Below, in pieces: positions 26,082 to 34,964 of a DNA stretch of 64,000 nt; positions within the stretch are counted from its first letter, which is position 1; each line of letters starts with the position of its first letter. The translations under genes were made by a program, and so were the position numbers. The stretch lies in contig NZ_CP139447.1 of the NCBI RefSeq assembly GCF_047121295.1, forward strand, positions 4,340,001 through 4,404,000, in the 5' to 3' direction. This DNA comes from Longispora sp047121295 (GTDB taxonomy: Bacteria > Actinomycetota > Actinomycetes > Mycobacteriales > Micromonosporaceae). The notes below the pieces were generated by a model, which was not told the DNA's origin, did no database searches, and was given only the letters and a program-made list of their open reading frames with translations.

Positions 26082-27667
26082 GCGGGGGCCTCCCAGCTCA
26101 GGGCGGTGGCGGGGCTCAGTACCCCCGGAAGCTCCGCGACGAACACGGCGCCGCGACCCGGGACGGCCGGGCCGAGCCGCACGTCGCCCCCGTGGTGCCG
26201 GGCGGTGCGCAGCGCCAGGGCCAGCCCGAGGCCCCGGCCGGGTTCGTCCTTCGTGGACGCGCCGGCCTCGAACGGGTCGGCGATGCTCACCCCGTCGCCG
26301 CTGTCGGCCACATAGACGTGCAGGTCGCGGTCCTCGGCGAGCAGGCTGACCTCGACCCAGCCGGGCTGTTCCGCGCCGGTCGAGGCGGCCCGGATCGCGT
26401 TGTCGAGCAGGTTGCCGAGCACGGTCACGGTGTCCAACGGGGAGGTGAGCTGGCCGGGCACCCAGGTGTCCTCGCCGAGCCGGACGGTCACGCCGGCCTC
26501 GGAGGCCACGGCGGACTTCGCGGCGAGCAGCCCGTCGAGGTACGGGTCCCCCACCCGCCCCTCGGGCGCGCCGAGCGCCGTGGTCGCGGTCAGCTCCCGC
26601 AGGTACGTCTGGGCCCGGCCGACGTCGCCGAGGTGCAGCAGCCCGTCGAGGGCGTGCAGCCGGTTGGTGTGCTCGTGCGCCTGGGCGCGCAGCGCGTCGG
26701 TGAGCGCCCGGGTGGCCTCCAGCTCGCGGGCCAGGTCGTCGAGGTTGGTGTGGTCGCGCAGGGTGAGGACGGTGCCGAGGTCCTGGCCGCCGCGTTCGAC
26801 CCGGCGGCGGGTGACGACGACGACCTGTTCGCCGACGAGCCGCAGGCCGCTGGTGAGCGGGGACCCGTCCTCCAGCAGCGCGAGGACCTCGGCGGTGGCC
26901 GGCCCGCCGACGGTCGGCGAGTCGGTGAGCAGGGCGGCGGCCTGGGCGGTGCACACGGTGACCCGGCCGGTGGCGTCCACGGCGAGCACCCCGTCGCGGA
27001 CCCCTTCGAGGACGGCGACCTGCTCGCGGACCAGGTCGGCGAGCTCGGTGGGCTCCAGGCCCAGGGTGCGCCGCTTCAGCCGGACGGCGAGCAGCGCGGC
27101 CCCGCCGACGCCCACGCCGAGCGCGATCGTGGTGAAGACGCCGGCGGCGCGGAGCAGGACGTCCATCCGGTCGGTGAGCTCGTCGGCGTGGATGCCGACG
27201 CTGACCTCGCCGACGACGGTGCCCGAGGAGTCCCGCAGCGGCACCTTGCCCCGGGCGGACAGGCCCAGCGTGCCGCGCTCGATGGTGGCGACCTCCCGGC
27301 CGGCGAGCGGCTCGGACGGGTCGGTGCTGACCACCCTGCCGATCAGCCCCGGGTCGGTGTGCGAGTACCGGATGCCCCGCGCGTCGGCGACCACCACGAA
27401 CAGCGCGTCGGTGGCGACGCGGACCCGCTCGGCGGAGCGCTGCACCTCGCCGTCGGGGTCGGGCGCGCCGGTGGCGACCCGCTCGGCCAGGCCGGGCTGC
27501 TGGGCGACGGAGCGGGCGATGGCGAGGGCCCGCTGCTCGTACTCCTGTTCGATCTCCTGGCGGAGCAGCAACGTGGCGAGCGTGAACCCGGCGGCGGCGA
27601 CCACGGCGATGACGACCACCTGCAGCAGCATCGTCTGGGTGGCCAGTCGCAGGGGACGGCGCTTCAC
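26078..27667 (-). CDS. CitA/DcuS-like sensor histidine kinase
   Basis: This 529-residue kinase has transmembrane helix 1 (about 12-35) and an extracytoplasmic PAS-like (CACHE) sensor at 36-170 with RYSHTDPGLIGR, the signature of CitA/DcuS sensors. Helix 2 is at about 175-198, followed by a cytoplasmic PAS. The SpoOB-type dimerisation helix contains HEHTNRLHAL with the phospho-His. The C-terminal ATPase domain has LDNAIRA and GRGLGLAL. CitA-type sensors bind carboxylates. GTG 27667; the upstream ribosome binding site is weak. Confidence 0.9.
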   Translation of the reverse strand: MKRRPLRLATQTMLLQVVVIAVVAAAGFTLATLLLRQEIEQEYEQRALAIARSVAQQPGLAERVATGAPDPDGEVQRSAERVRVATDALFVVVADARGIRYSHTDPGLIGRVVSTDPSEPLAGREVATIERGTLGLSARGKVPLRDSSGTVVGEVSVGIHADELTDRMDVLLRAAGVFTTIALGVGVGGAALLAVRLKRRTLGLEPTELADLVREQVAVLEGVRDGVLAVDATGRVTVCTAQAAALLTDSPTVGGPATAEVLALLEDGSPLTSGLRLVGEQVVVVTRRRVERGGQDLGTVLTLRDHTNLDDLARELEATRALTDALRAQAHEHTNRLHALDGLLHLGDVGRAQTYLRELTATTALGAPEGRVGDPYLDGLLAAKSAVASEAGVTVRLGEDTWVPGQLTSPLDTVTVLGNLLDNAIRAASTGAEQPGWVEVSLLAEDRDLHVYVADSGDGVSIADPFEAGASTKDEPGRGLGLALALRTARHHGGDVRLGPAVPGRGAVFVAELPGVLSPATALSWEAPA

Positions 27668-27699
27668 CGCACCCACGCTACCTGCGAATACGGCGTGAG

Positions 27700-27717
27700 C
27701 AGAACGCGCAGAACGCG
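27700..27717. promoter_or_regulatory. Tandem CAGAACGCG repeat in the divergent promoter region
   Basis: Two adjacent 9-bp copies of CAGAACGCG lie at 27700-27708 and 27709-27717, between the kinase start and the ABC operon. They could be response-regulator half-sites, which is inference from position. Confidence 0.4.
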
Positions 27718-27789
27718 ATCTACGGAACTGAGGCGCGCAACGTGCGTAACCGCGCGGAAACCTCCCGGCCACCCCTACGGTTCCCGGCT

Positions 27790-28599
27790 ATGACCCAGAC
27801 CACACCAGCCATCCGGCTGCGCCGGGCGACCAAGGTCTTCCCCGACGCGTCCGGCGGCTCCTTCACCGCGATGCGGGACGTCACGCTCGACGTGGCCCCC
27901 GGCGAGTTCGTCACCGTGGTCGGCCCGACCGGCTGCGGCAAGTCCACCACCCTGTCCCTGGTGTCCGGTCTCGAACCGGCCAGCGGGGGCGCCGTCGAGG
28001 TGAGCGGGGCGCCGGTCACGGCCATCCCGCGCAACGTCGGCTACATGTTCCAGCAGGACGCCGTCCTGCCGTGGCGCACCGTCAGCGACAACGTGGGCCT
28101 CGGCCTGCGCTACCGGGGCGCGTCGCGGGCCGACGCCCGGGACCGGGCGCAGGACTGGATCGAGCGGGTCGGCCTGGCCGGCTTCGAGAGGTACTACCCC
28201 CACCAGCTCTCCGGCGGCATGCGCAAGCGGGTGGCCCTCGCCCAGACGCTGATCACCGAGCCGGAGATCATCCTGATGGACGAGCCGTTCGGCGCGCTGG
28301 ACGTGCAGACCCGCGAGCTGATGCAGGCCGAACTGCTTCGGCTGTGGGCCGGCACCGGCGCGGCCGTCGTGTTCGTCACCCACGACCTGACCGAGGCGAT
28401 CGCGCTGGCCGACCGGGTGGTCGTGATGACCGCCGCGCCGGCCACGGTGAAGACCGTGGTGGAGGTCGACCTGCCCCGGCCGCGCGACGTCGACGAGATC
28501 CGGCTGAGTCCGGAGTTCCTGTCCCTGTACCGCGCGGTGTGGCACTCGCTGCGCGAAGAGGTCGAGATCGCCCGCGCGAAGGGAGCCTCCCGTGGCTGA
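27790..28599 (+). CDS. NitT/TauT-family ABC transporter ATP-binding protein
   Basis: A 269-residue ATPase: Walker A GPTGCGKST, Q-loop MFQQD, signature LSGGM, Walker B ILMDEP, switch His in THDLTEA. The D-loop segment (FGALDVQT) and overall sequence match SsuB/TauB/NrtD-type importers. ATG 27790. It overlaps the permease gene by 8 bp, and the three genes form an operon diverging from the CitA-like system. Confidence 0.94.
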   Translation: MTQTTPAIRLRRATKVFPDASGGSFTAMRDVTLDVAPGEFVTVVGPTGCGKSTTLSLVSGLEPASGGAVEVSGAPVTAIPRNVGYMFQQDAVLPWRTVSDNVGLGLRYRGASRADARDRAQDWIERVGLAGFERYYPHQLSGGMRKRVALAQTLITEPEIILMDEPFGALDVQTRELMQAELLRLWAGTGAAVVFVTHDLTEAIALADRVVVMTAAPATVKTVVEVDLPRPRDVDEIRLSPEFLSLYRAVWHSLREEVEIARAKGASRG

Positions 28600-29410
28600 C
28601 ATCGTCCTGGACCTCCCGGTGGTCACGGCGGTGCGCCGACCCCGCCGGCTGCGCGTGCACCTCACCCGGCTCGCGCTCGTGGTGGCGTGGCTCGGCTCGT
28701 GGGAGCTGGCGTCCACGTACTGGATCGACCCGTTCTTCTACTCCAAGCCCACCGCGATCTGGCACAAGCTGGTCGTCTGGTTCACCGACGGCACCTCCGC
28801 CGGCTCGGTGTGGACCCAGATCTCCGTGACCTTGCAGGAGGCGGTGTGGGGCTTCGCGCTCGGCGCTGTCGCAGGGGTGGTGATGGGCGTACTGCTCGGC
28901 CGGGCCCGGTTCCTCGCCGAGGTCCTCGCGCCGTTCATCAAGGCCGCCAACGCCATCCCCCGGATCGTGCTGGCCTCGCTGTTCGTGATCTGGTTCGGGC
29001 TCGGCATGAGCTCGAAGATCGCCACGGCGTTCGTGCTGGTGTTCTTCGGCGTGTTCTTCAACGCCTTCCAGGGCGCGCGCGAGGTGTCGAAGGTCGTCGA
29101 CGACAACGCCCGGATCCTCGGCGCGTCCCGCTCGCAGCTGCTGCTGACCGTCGTGCTGCCGAGCGCCACCTCGTGGATCCTCGCCAGCCTGCACACCGCC
29201 TTCGGGTTCGCGCTGATCGGCGCGATCGTCGGCGAGTACGCCGGCGCCGACAAGGGCCTCGGCCTGCTGATCTCCCAGGCCCAGGGCACGTTCGACGCCC
29301 CCGGCATCTACGCCGCCATGATCATCACCACGGTGCTCGCCCTCGGGGCCGAGTCGGTCCTCACCGTGGTCGAGCGCCGGCTCACCCGCTGGCAGTCCCG
29401 CACCCACTAG
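28592..29410 (+). CDS. NitT/TauT-family ABC transporter permease
   Basis: A 272-residue BPD_transp_1 permease with about six transmembrane helices. The EAA loop (DDNARILGASRSQLLLTVVLP) contacts the ATPase. The segment AIPRIVLASLFVIWFGLG is typical of SsuC/TauC-type permeases. It starts at GTG 28592 inside the ATPase gene and is followed 10 bp later by the binding protein. Confidence 0.93.
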   Translation: MADIVLDLPVVTAVRRPRRLRVHLTRLALVVAWLGSWELASTYWIDPFFYSKPTAIWHKLVVWFTDGTSAGSVWTQISVTLQEAVWGFALGAVAGVVMGVLLGRARFLAEVLAPFIKAANAIPRIVLASLFVIWFGLGMSSKIATAFVLVFFGVFFNAFQGAREVSKVVDDNARILGASRSQLLLTVVLPSATSWILASLHTAFGFALIGAIVGEYAGADKGLGLLISQAQGTFDAPGIYAAMIITTVLALGAESVLTVVERRLTRWQSRTH

Positions 29411-29420
29411 GAGCCCCCTC

Positions 29421-30443
29421 ATGCGAAAGACCCTTCTTCTGGTACCGATCCTCGCGCTCGCCCTCACCGGCTGCCGGGGCACGGCCCCCGCCTCCGGCGC
29501 CCCCGACACGGGCCCGGTCTCCATCATGGTCGGCGGCCTCGACAAGGTCATCTACCTGCCCGCCAAGCTCGCCGAACAGCTCGGCTACTTCAAGGCCGCC
29601 GGCGTCGACGTGAAGCTGCTCAGCGAGCCCTCCGGCGCGCAGGCGGAGAACGTGATGCTGGCCGGCGAGGTGAACGGCGTCGTCGGCTTCTACGACCACA
29701 CCGTCGACCTGCAGGCCAAGGGCAAGTGCGTGCAGAGCGTCGTGCAGTTCGCCGACGTGCCCGGCGAGGCCGAGGTCGTCGCCACCGCCAAGGCCGGGGC
29801 GATCACCTCGCCGAAGGACTTCACCGGGAAGAAGCTCGGCGTGACCAGCCCCGGCTCGTCCACCGACCTGCTGACCCGGGGGCTGGCCGTCCGCAACGGC
29901 GTCGACCCGGCGAACTACACCACGGTGAAGGCCGGCGCCGGCTCGACCTTCCTCGCCGCGATCGACAACGGCGGCATCGACGCCGGGATGACGACCGACC
30001 CGACGATCGCCAAGCTGACCAGTACCGGCAAGGCCAAGGTGTTCGTCGACATGCGCACCAAGGAGGGCACCCGGGCGGCGCTCGGCGGGCTGTACCCGGG
30101 ATCGTCGCTGTACATGCCGTGCGACTACGTGGCCGCGCACAAGGCGAGCATCCAGAAGGTGGTGAACGCCTTCGTGAAGACCCTGGCGTTCATCAACACG
30201 CACAGCGCCGCCGAGATCGCCGCGAAGATGCCGACCGACTTCGCCGGCTCGGAGCCCGCGCTGTACGAGCAGGCCATCAACGACTCGAAGTCGATGTTCA
30301 CGGCCGACGGGGTGATGCCGGCGGACGGGCCGAAGACCGTGTTCGACGTGCTGAAGCCGTCGAACGAGGCGGTGCGGGCCAAGGCGGACTCGATCGACCT
30401 GGCGAAGACGTTCACGACGGAGTTCGTGAAGGCTGCGCACTGA
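29421..30443 (+). CDS. ABC transporter substrate-binding lipoprotein (NMT1/SsuA-like)
   Basis: This 340-residue lipoprotein has a lipobox (LALTGC, Cys18) and two periplasmic-binding lobes. Motifs such as VIYLPAKLAEQLGYFK and TSPKDFTGKKLGVTSPGSS match the NMT1/THI5-like SsuA family, which includes nitrate, sulfonate and pyrimidine/thiamine-precursor binders. The substrate cannot be assigned from sequence. ATG 29421. Confidence 0.92.
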   Translation: MRKTLLLVPILALALTGCRGTAPASGAPDTGPVSIMVGGLDKVIYLPAKLAEQLGYFKAAGVDVKLLSEPSGAQAENVMLAGEVNGVVGFYDHTVDLQAKGKCVQSVVQFADVPGEAEVVATAKAGAITSPKDFTGKKLGVTSPGSSTDLLTRGLAVRNGVDPANYTTVKAGAGSTFLAAIDNGGIDAGMTTDPTIAKLTSTGKAKVFVDMRTKEGTRAALGGLYPGSSLYMPCDYVAAHKASIQKVVNAFVKTLAFINTHSAAEIAAKMPTDFAGSEPALYEQAINDSKSMFTADGVMPADGPKTVFDVLKPSNEAVRAKADSIDLAKTFTTEFVKAAH

Positions 30444-30548
30444 GGACGGCCGGGGGCGCGGGGCGGGGCGGCGCCACGGCCCGTCCCGTTTCGCCCTGCC
30501 CGCGCCGGGTCCGCGCCCGGACCGACGGCGCGTGGCCGGGCGGTTCGG

Positions 30549-30564
30549 GTCCGGCGCGCCGGAC
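30549..30564 (-). terminator. Perfect GC palindrome at the end of the spermidine-synthase-like gene
   Basis: GTCCGGCGCGCCGGAC is a perfect 16-bp palindrome 2 bp past the minus-strand stop at 30567. It can form a 6-bp stem with a CGCG loop. Confidence 0.35.
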
Positions 30565-30566
30565 GG

Positions 30567-31421
30567 TCAGCCCGGGAACATGCCCGCCGGGGGTGGCGGG
30601 GACGCCACCGCCGCCGCGTCGGCCACCGGCCTCGCCCCGCCGGTGAACCTGTCCAGCTCCTCGCCGTGCAGCAGCCGGGCCGGGAACGCGTCCCGGGCCG
30701 CCGCCGTGGCCAGGGCCGCCACCGGCAACGGGGCCGAGCTGGCGACCAGGACCACGTTGCCGAACCGTCGGCCCCGCAGCACCCCGGGCTCGGCGAGCAG
30801 GCACACGTCGGCGAACACCGCGCGCAGCGTCGCGACCTGGCCCCGGGCGAAGTTCAGGGGCGCGCCGTCGGCGAGGTTGGCGACGTACCGGCCGTCGGGG
30901 CGCAGCACCCGGGCCACCTCGCCGGCGAACTCGACCGAGGTGAACGGGGCGGGCACCCGGGAGCCGCCGTAGACGTCGGTGACGACCAGGTCGTAGCGGG
31001 CCGGGCCGGAGGACTCGACGGCGGCGCGGCCGTCGCCGACGCGTACCCGGATGTCGGCCCCTCTCGGGGTGGGCAGCACCCGGCGGACCAGGGCGACCAC
31101 GGCCGGGTCGAGCTCGACGACCTGCTGGGCGGAGCCGCGCCGGGTGACGGCGACGTACCGGGGCAGGGTCAGCGCGCCGCCGCCGAGGTGCAGGACCCGC
31201 AGCGGGGTACCGGCCGGGGCGGTGGCGTCGGCGACGGAGGCCAGCCGGCGCATGTACTCGAAATGGATCGTGGTCGGGTCGTCCAGGTCGACGTGCGACT
31301 GGGGGGTGCCGTCGACCCGCAGGGTCCAGCCGCCGGGGCGGTCGGCGTCGGGGACGAGCTCGAGGAGGCCGTGCTCGCTCGGTTCGCTGATGGCGGCCGG
31401 TCCGCGCCGTGTCCTACTCAC
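30567..31421 (-). CDS. Spermidine synthase-like (fused-type) protein
   Basis: A 284-residue protein with the spermidine synthase fold: HLGGGALTLPRYV (SAM-like nucleotide loop), VELDPAVV, GDGRAAV and DLVVTDVYGG. These are common to spermidine synthases and to actinobacterial relatives without known activity. The catalytic Asp region is present, but no speD-like gene is nearby. GTG 31421 is chosen to give the family start. Its start lies 4 bp past the GNAT stop, so the two are co-transcribed. Confidence 0.75.
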   Translation of the reverse strand: MSRTRRGPAAISEPSEHGLLELVPDADRPGGWTLRVDGTPQSHVDLDDPTTIHFEYMRRLASVADATAPAGTPLRVLHLGGGALTLPRYVAVTRRGSAQQVVELDPAVVALVRRVLPTPRGADIRVRVGDGRAAVESSGPARYDLVVTDVYGGSRVPAPFTSVEFAGEVARVLRPDGRYVANLADGAPLNFARGQVATLRAVFADVCLLAEPGVLRGRRFGNVVLVASSAPLPVAALATAAARDAFPARLLHGEELDRFTGGARPVADAAAVASPPPPAGMFPG

Positions 31422-31425
31422 GGGG

Positions 31426-31986
31426 TCAGTATCCGGTGTCCCCTTCGCTGCCGGGCCCGGGCCCCCAGTGCTCCGCGAGCAGCCCGAACAGCAGGTCGTC
31501 GGTCCATTCGCCCTTGATGAAGGTGTACGCCGGCCGGCGGCCCTCCGCCCGGAACCCGACCCGTTCGAGGAGCCGCGCGGACGCCCCGTTGCGCGCGTCA
31601 CACTCGGCGGACACCCTGCGCAGCCCCCGGCCGAACAGGTCCGCGAGCACCGCCCGGACCGCCTCGGTGGCGTAGCCGTGGCCCTGCCGGTCGGCGGCGA
31701 GGGTGAAGCCCAGGTCGGCCTGCATCAGGTTGTCGTCGAGGCGCACGCCCACGTCGCCGATCAGGACACCCTCGGCGCGCAGTTCCACGGCCCACTGGAA
31801 CCAGCCGGGCGCGAGGGGGTCGCCCCCGGCGAACCGGCGGACCTGCTCCTCGGCGTCGGCGGGGGTCAGCGGGGTCGTCCAGGACTGGTAGCGGGCGACG
31901 GCCGGGTCGGAGCGGTAGCCGGCCAGCGCCGGGGCGTCGGCGGGCCGGAACCGGCGGAGGACGAGGCGGTCTGTGTCAAGGTGCAC
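31426..31986 (-). CDS. GNAT family N-acetyltransferase (RimJ/RimL type)
   Basis: A 186-residue GNAT. It opens with LDTDRLVLRRF, has the acetyl-CoA loop RQGHGYATEA and the C-terminal NGASARLLERVGF element of RimJ/RimL proteins, which acetylate N-termini or small amines. GTG 31986. It leads the two-gene unit with the spermidine-synthase-like gene; acetylation of a polyamine is one possible shared theme (inference). Confidence 0.88.
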   Translation of the reverse strand: MHLDTDRLVLRRFRPADAPALAGYRSDPAVARYQSWTTPLTPADAEEQVRRFAGGDPLAPGWFQWAVELRAEGVLIGDVGVRLDDNLMQADLGFTLAADRQGHGYATEAVRAVLADLFGRGLRRVSAECDARNGASARLLERVGFRAEGRRPAYTFIKGEWTDDLLFGLLAEHWGPGPGSEGDTGY

Positions 31987-32113
31987 GAGCGCAGTATGCC
32001 GGCTATGGCCAGCCGATTTCCCGCGCCATCTGACACAACATTGACAGCGATGACTCCCTGGCCACCGGCTGTCCCTCGCCGCCCGGCTCGTCGGGGGATC
32101 AGGCCGGTGACGG

Positions 32114-32698
32114 TCAGGCGGCCGGGGACGCGAAGCCCTCGATGGTGCCCATCCCGCGCGGCACGTACCGGCGCTCCGTGACCCCGCCGGTCACGTTGCC
32201 CTCGACCGTGGAGAACCAGCCCAAATGCGCGGCCACCACGATGCCGACGTGGTCGGACACCCCGTCGGGGACCTCGAACGCGCCGTCCCGGTACACGACC
32301 AGGTCCCCCGGCCGGGGCGTGTAGTCGGAGTCCGCCGGATGCCAGGTGCCGTGCCGCTCGCCGTACTGCCGGCCGGACCGCGCCCAGCTGTCGATCTCCC
32401 CGGCACCGGTCACGCCGGCGTGCTGCCAGACGTACCGGGCGAAGTCGGCGCACCACGGGCCCCGGCTCCAGCCGGCCGGGCAGCCGGTGGCCGGGCCCCG
32501 GGCCTGGCCGGAGTAGTAGTTGCAGGCGTCGACCTCGTGGTTGCGGCCGGCGTCGTCGAGCTCGGTCTCCGCGAGGTCCACGGCCCGGCCGGCCGCAGCG
32601 GTGGCCGGGTCGGACACCGGCCAGGCGAGCACCGCCGCCCCGGACAGCACCAGGGCCAGCACCACCCCGGTCACGACCGGCCATCTCCTGCGCGCCAT
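32114..32698 (-). CDS. Secreted CHAP-like (NlpC/P60 clan) protein
   Basis: A 194-residue protein with an N-terminal signal or anchor (residues 7-28) and a small domain with Cys in PWCADFARYVWQ and His in SDHVGIVV, the arrangement of CHAP amidase/endopeptidase domains. It probably cuts peptidoglycan. ATG 32698 has GGGGAGG 5 nt upstream. It ends the minus-strand series begun at 38431, 64 bp past the YbaK-like gene; whether it belongs to that operon is unclear. Confidence 0.75.
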   Translation of the reverse strand: MARRRWPVVTGVVLALVLSGAAVLAWPVSDPATAAAGRAVDLAETELDDAGRNHEVDACNYYSGQARGPATGCPAGWSRGPWCADFARYVWQHAGVTGAGEIDSWARSGRQYGERHGTWHPADSDYTPRPGDLVVYRDGAFEVPDGVSDHVGIVVAAHLGWFSTVEGNVTGGVTERRYVPRGMGTIEGFASPAA

Positions 32699-32762
32699 CC
32701 GCACCTCCCCGTCGGCGGGCAACGGTAGCCGAGGTCGGAGGCGGCGTCCAGGTCAGTTCAGT

Positions 32763-33257
32763 TCACGCCGCCGGCTCGGCCACCTTCTCGATCCTCGGCT
32801 TCGCCACGGCCACGTAGTCCTCGGTGTTCAGGACCATCGACTGCTCCAGCCGGGCCGCGTTGAAGTACAGCTCCTCGTGGCCGAGCAGGTCCGGGTCGAC
32901 CACCAGCTCCAGGTCCTCGTGGAAGCTGAACGGCAGGATCGTGCCGCTCGCGCACCCGGTCAGCGCCTCGGCCGCCGCCGCGTCGGTGAACGACGCGTAC
33001 GTCCCGTCCACCAGCGCCTTGGCCGCGCCCAGGTCGACCCGCCGGTCGCCGGGCACCACGACGAGCAGGTGCCGGCTGGTCTTCTTGCCGGTCTTCACCC
33101 GCAGGATGATGCACTTGGCCGCCTGGGCCAGGGCATTGCCCCGGATCGCGCTCACCACGTCCGTGCGGCCCTCGGGCTCGTGGTCGATCAGCCGGTACCG
33201 GGCGCCGTGCCCGTCCAGCAGCGCGAGCAGGGTGGCGTGCGGCGTCTCGGTGCTCAC
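32763..33257 (-). CDS. YbaK/EbsC-family aminoacyl-tRNA deacylase (trans-editing)
   Basis: This 164-residue INS/YbaK domain protein has the conserved Lys in AAKCIILRVK, the GTILPFSF segment and the C-terminal VLNTEDYVAV pattern. Family members (YbaK, ProXp-ala) hydrolyse mischarged tRNA such as Cys- or Ala-tRNA(Pro). Its GTG overlaps the exporter stop by 4 bp (GTGA), tying it to the biosynthetic operon. Inference: it may clear tRNA charged with a non-protein amino acid made by this operon, a self-protection role. Confidence 0.85.
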   Translation of the reverse strand: MSTETPHATLLALLDGHGARYRLIDHEPEGRTDVVSAIRGNALAQAAKCIILRVKTGKKTSRHLLVVVPGDRRVDLGAAKALVDGTYASFTDAAAAEALTGCASGTILPFSFHEDLELVVDPDLLGHEELYFNAARLEQSMVLNTEDYVAVAKPRIEKVAEPAA

Positions 33258-34156
33258 CGGGGCAGTTCCTCTCGGGTCACGACAGGGCGAATGCCATCGT
33301 AGCGGGCAGTCCGCCGGCCGAGGACGATGGTCACCAGCCCGGCGAGCACCAGGCCGGCGGCGACCAGCCCGAGCGGCCTGATCCGCTCGCCGAGCAGCAC
33401 GGCGGAGCTGCCCATGCCGAACACCGGCACCAGCAGCGCGAAAGGCGCGACGAGGTGGGTGGAGTACCGGCGGAACAGGTACCCCCAGATCCCGAACGCC
33501 AGCACCGTCGCGACCAGTCCGGTGTAGACGACCGAGCCGGCGCCCCGCCAGGTGAGCAACTGTGGCAGGGCGTCGAGCTGGCCGTGCTCGGTGGCCAGGG
33601 AGGCCAGCAGCAGCGGCACCGGGGGCACGGTGCTCATCCAGACCATCAGCCGGAACGTGTCGACGTTCGCGCGCTTGATCAGGATGTTCGCCGCGCCCCA
33701 CGCGACCGCGGCACCCAGCACCAGCGCGAACCCGCCGACACTGGTCGGGCTCAGGGCCGTCACCGCGATCATCGCGATGCCGGCGAACCCGAGCCCCACG
33801 CCCACCTTCTGCCACCGGGTCGGCAGGTCCCGCAGCGCCAGCGCCGCGAACAGCATCGTGAACAGGGCCTGGGCCTGCACCACCAGCGAGGCGAGCCCCG
33901 CCGGCATCCCGGCCTTGATCCCGACGAACAGCAGCGAGTACTTCACGACGCCCAGCACCACCCCGACGGCCAGGATGGTCCGCCACGGGATGTCGCCCCG
34001 CCGCACGAACAGCACCGCCGGCACCGCCGCCACCGTGAACCGCAGCGCGGAGAACAGCAGCGGAGGGAAGTCCGCGAGCCCCGCGTCGATGACGACGAAG
34101 TTGAACCCCCAGATCAGCGCGACGAGTACGGCGAGGCAGACATCCCGGAATCTCAT
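33254..34156 (-). CDS. EamA/DMT-family transporter
   Basis: A 300-residue membrane protein with ten predicted helices from two EamA repeats (ALIWGFNFVVIDAG in repeat 1, AVAWGAANILIKR in repeat 2), like the O-acetylserine/cysteine exporter and other amino acid exporters. ATG 34156 starts 1 bp after the oxygenase stop, with GGAG upstream. In the operon it most likely exports the amino-acid-like product. Small antibiotic pathways with an EamA-type exporter are known. Confidence 0.88.
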   Translation of the reverse strand: MRFRDVCLAVLVALIWGFNFVVIDAGLADFPPLLFSALRFTVAAVPAVLFVRRGDIPWRTILAVGVVLGVVKYSLLFVGIKAGMPAGLASLVVQAQALFTMLFAALALRDLPTRWQKVGVGLGFAGIAMIAVTALSPTSVGGFALVLGAAVAWGAANILIKRANVDTFRLMVWMSTVPPVPLLLASLATEHGQLDALPQLLTWRGAGSVVYTGLVATVLAFGIWGYLFRRYSTHLVAPFALLVPVFGMGSSAVLLGERIRPLGLVAAGLVLAGLVTIVLGRRTARYDGIRPVVTREELPR

Positions 34157-34157
34157 C

Positions 34158-34964
34158 TCAGCTCCACGTCACCGCGTCGCGCAGCTCGTCGTCGTAGAAG
34201 CCGACGAAGAAGCCCAGGGTCAGCCGGTCGGCCCCGCCCACGGTGTGGATCTCGTGGTAGTTGGTCGGGTTGATCAGGTAGACGTCCTCGGTCTCCGGCT
34301 TGAACAGGTCCGACTCCGCCCCGGCGGTCACGGCGTCGTGGTAGCCGAGGCCGCCGGTCACCTTGTGCGCCTCGTCGGCGGCGCTCCACGGCCTGCGGTA
34401 GATCTGCAGCTCGCCGCCCTCGTCGCACTCCTGCACGCAGACCACGCAGCTCAGCTGGTACAGCAGCTTCGCGATGCTCAGGCCCGACTCCGCCCCGTCG
34501 CGCATGATGTTGTCATTGTGCAGCGGGTTGCGCACCCCGTCGGCGTGGATCCGCAGGATCGACGGCGCGTACCGCCGCCCGTCGCGCTCCTCGGCCGGCT
34601 CGCAGCTGTCCAGCCCGAACACCTCGGCGAGCCGGGCGCGCACCCGCACGTCCAGGTCGAAGCCGGCGGCGCTGGTGACCGCCTGGTTGTCCTCGGCGGC
34701 GGTGAAGTAGTCGGCGACATTGTCCATGTACCGGGCCAGGTACGGCCCGATCGTGGTCAGCGCCCCGTTGTGGTACCGCGCCGTGGACGCGTGGTGGAAC
34801 ATGTCCAGCACCCGCCGCCGGTTCGCGGTGAACTCCGCCGACGGCAGCAGTCCCTTGAGGACGATCACCCCGTGGTCGCCGCGGATCAGCCCGCGCAGCA
34901 GCTCCGGGTCCAGCGGCGCGTCGCCGACCTCACACACGACTCGCTTCCACGTTGTCGGGCTCAC
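34158..34964 (-). CDS. Standalone Fe(II)/2-oxoglutarate-dependent oxygenase (BesD-like fold, HxD type)
   Basis: A 268-residue protein. The iron triad is most likely His149-x-Asp151 in PLHNDN and His237 in PTNYHEIH, with Arg247 (GADRLTL) placed to bind 2-oxoglutarate. The overall size and layout resemble the standalone amino-acid-modifying enzymes that include the lysine halogenase BesD. Halogenases replace the Asp with Gly or Ala; here Asp is present, so hydroxylation or desaturation is expected. This assignment is from motif recognition, not alignment. The GTG start 34964 has AAGGAG 7 nt upstream and overlaps the preceding gene by 35 bp. Confidence 0.75.
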   Translation of the reverse strand: MSPTTWKRVVCEVGDAPLDPELLRGLIRGDHGVIVLKGLLPSAEFTANRRRVLDMFHHASTARYHNGALTTIGPYLARYMDNVADYFTAAEDNQAVTSAAGFDLDVRVRARLAEVFGLDSCEPAEERDGRRYAPSILRIHADGVRNPLHNDNIMRDGAESGLSIAKLLYQLSCVVCVQECDEGGELQIYRRPWSAADEAHKVTGGLGYHDAVTAGAESDLFKPETEDVYLINPTNYHEIHTVGGADRLTLGFFVGFYDDELRDAVTWS

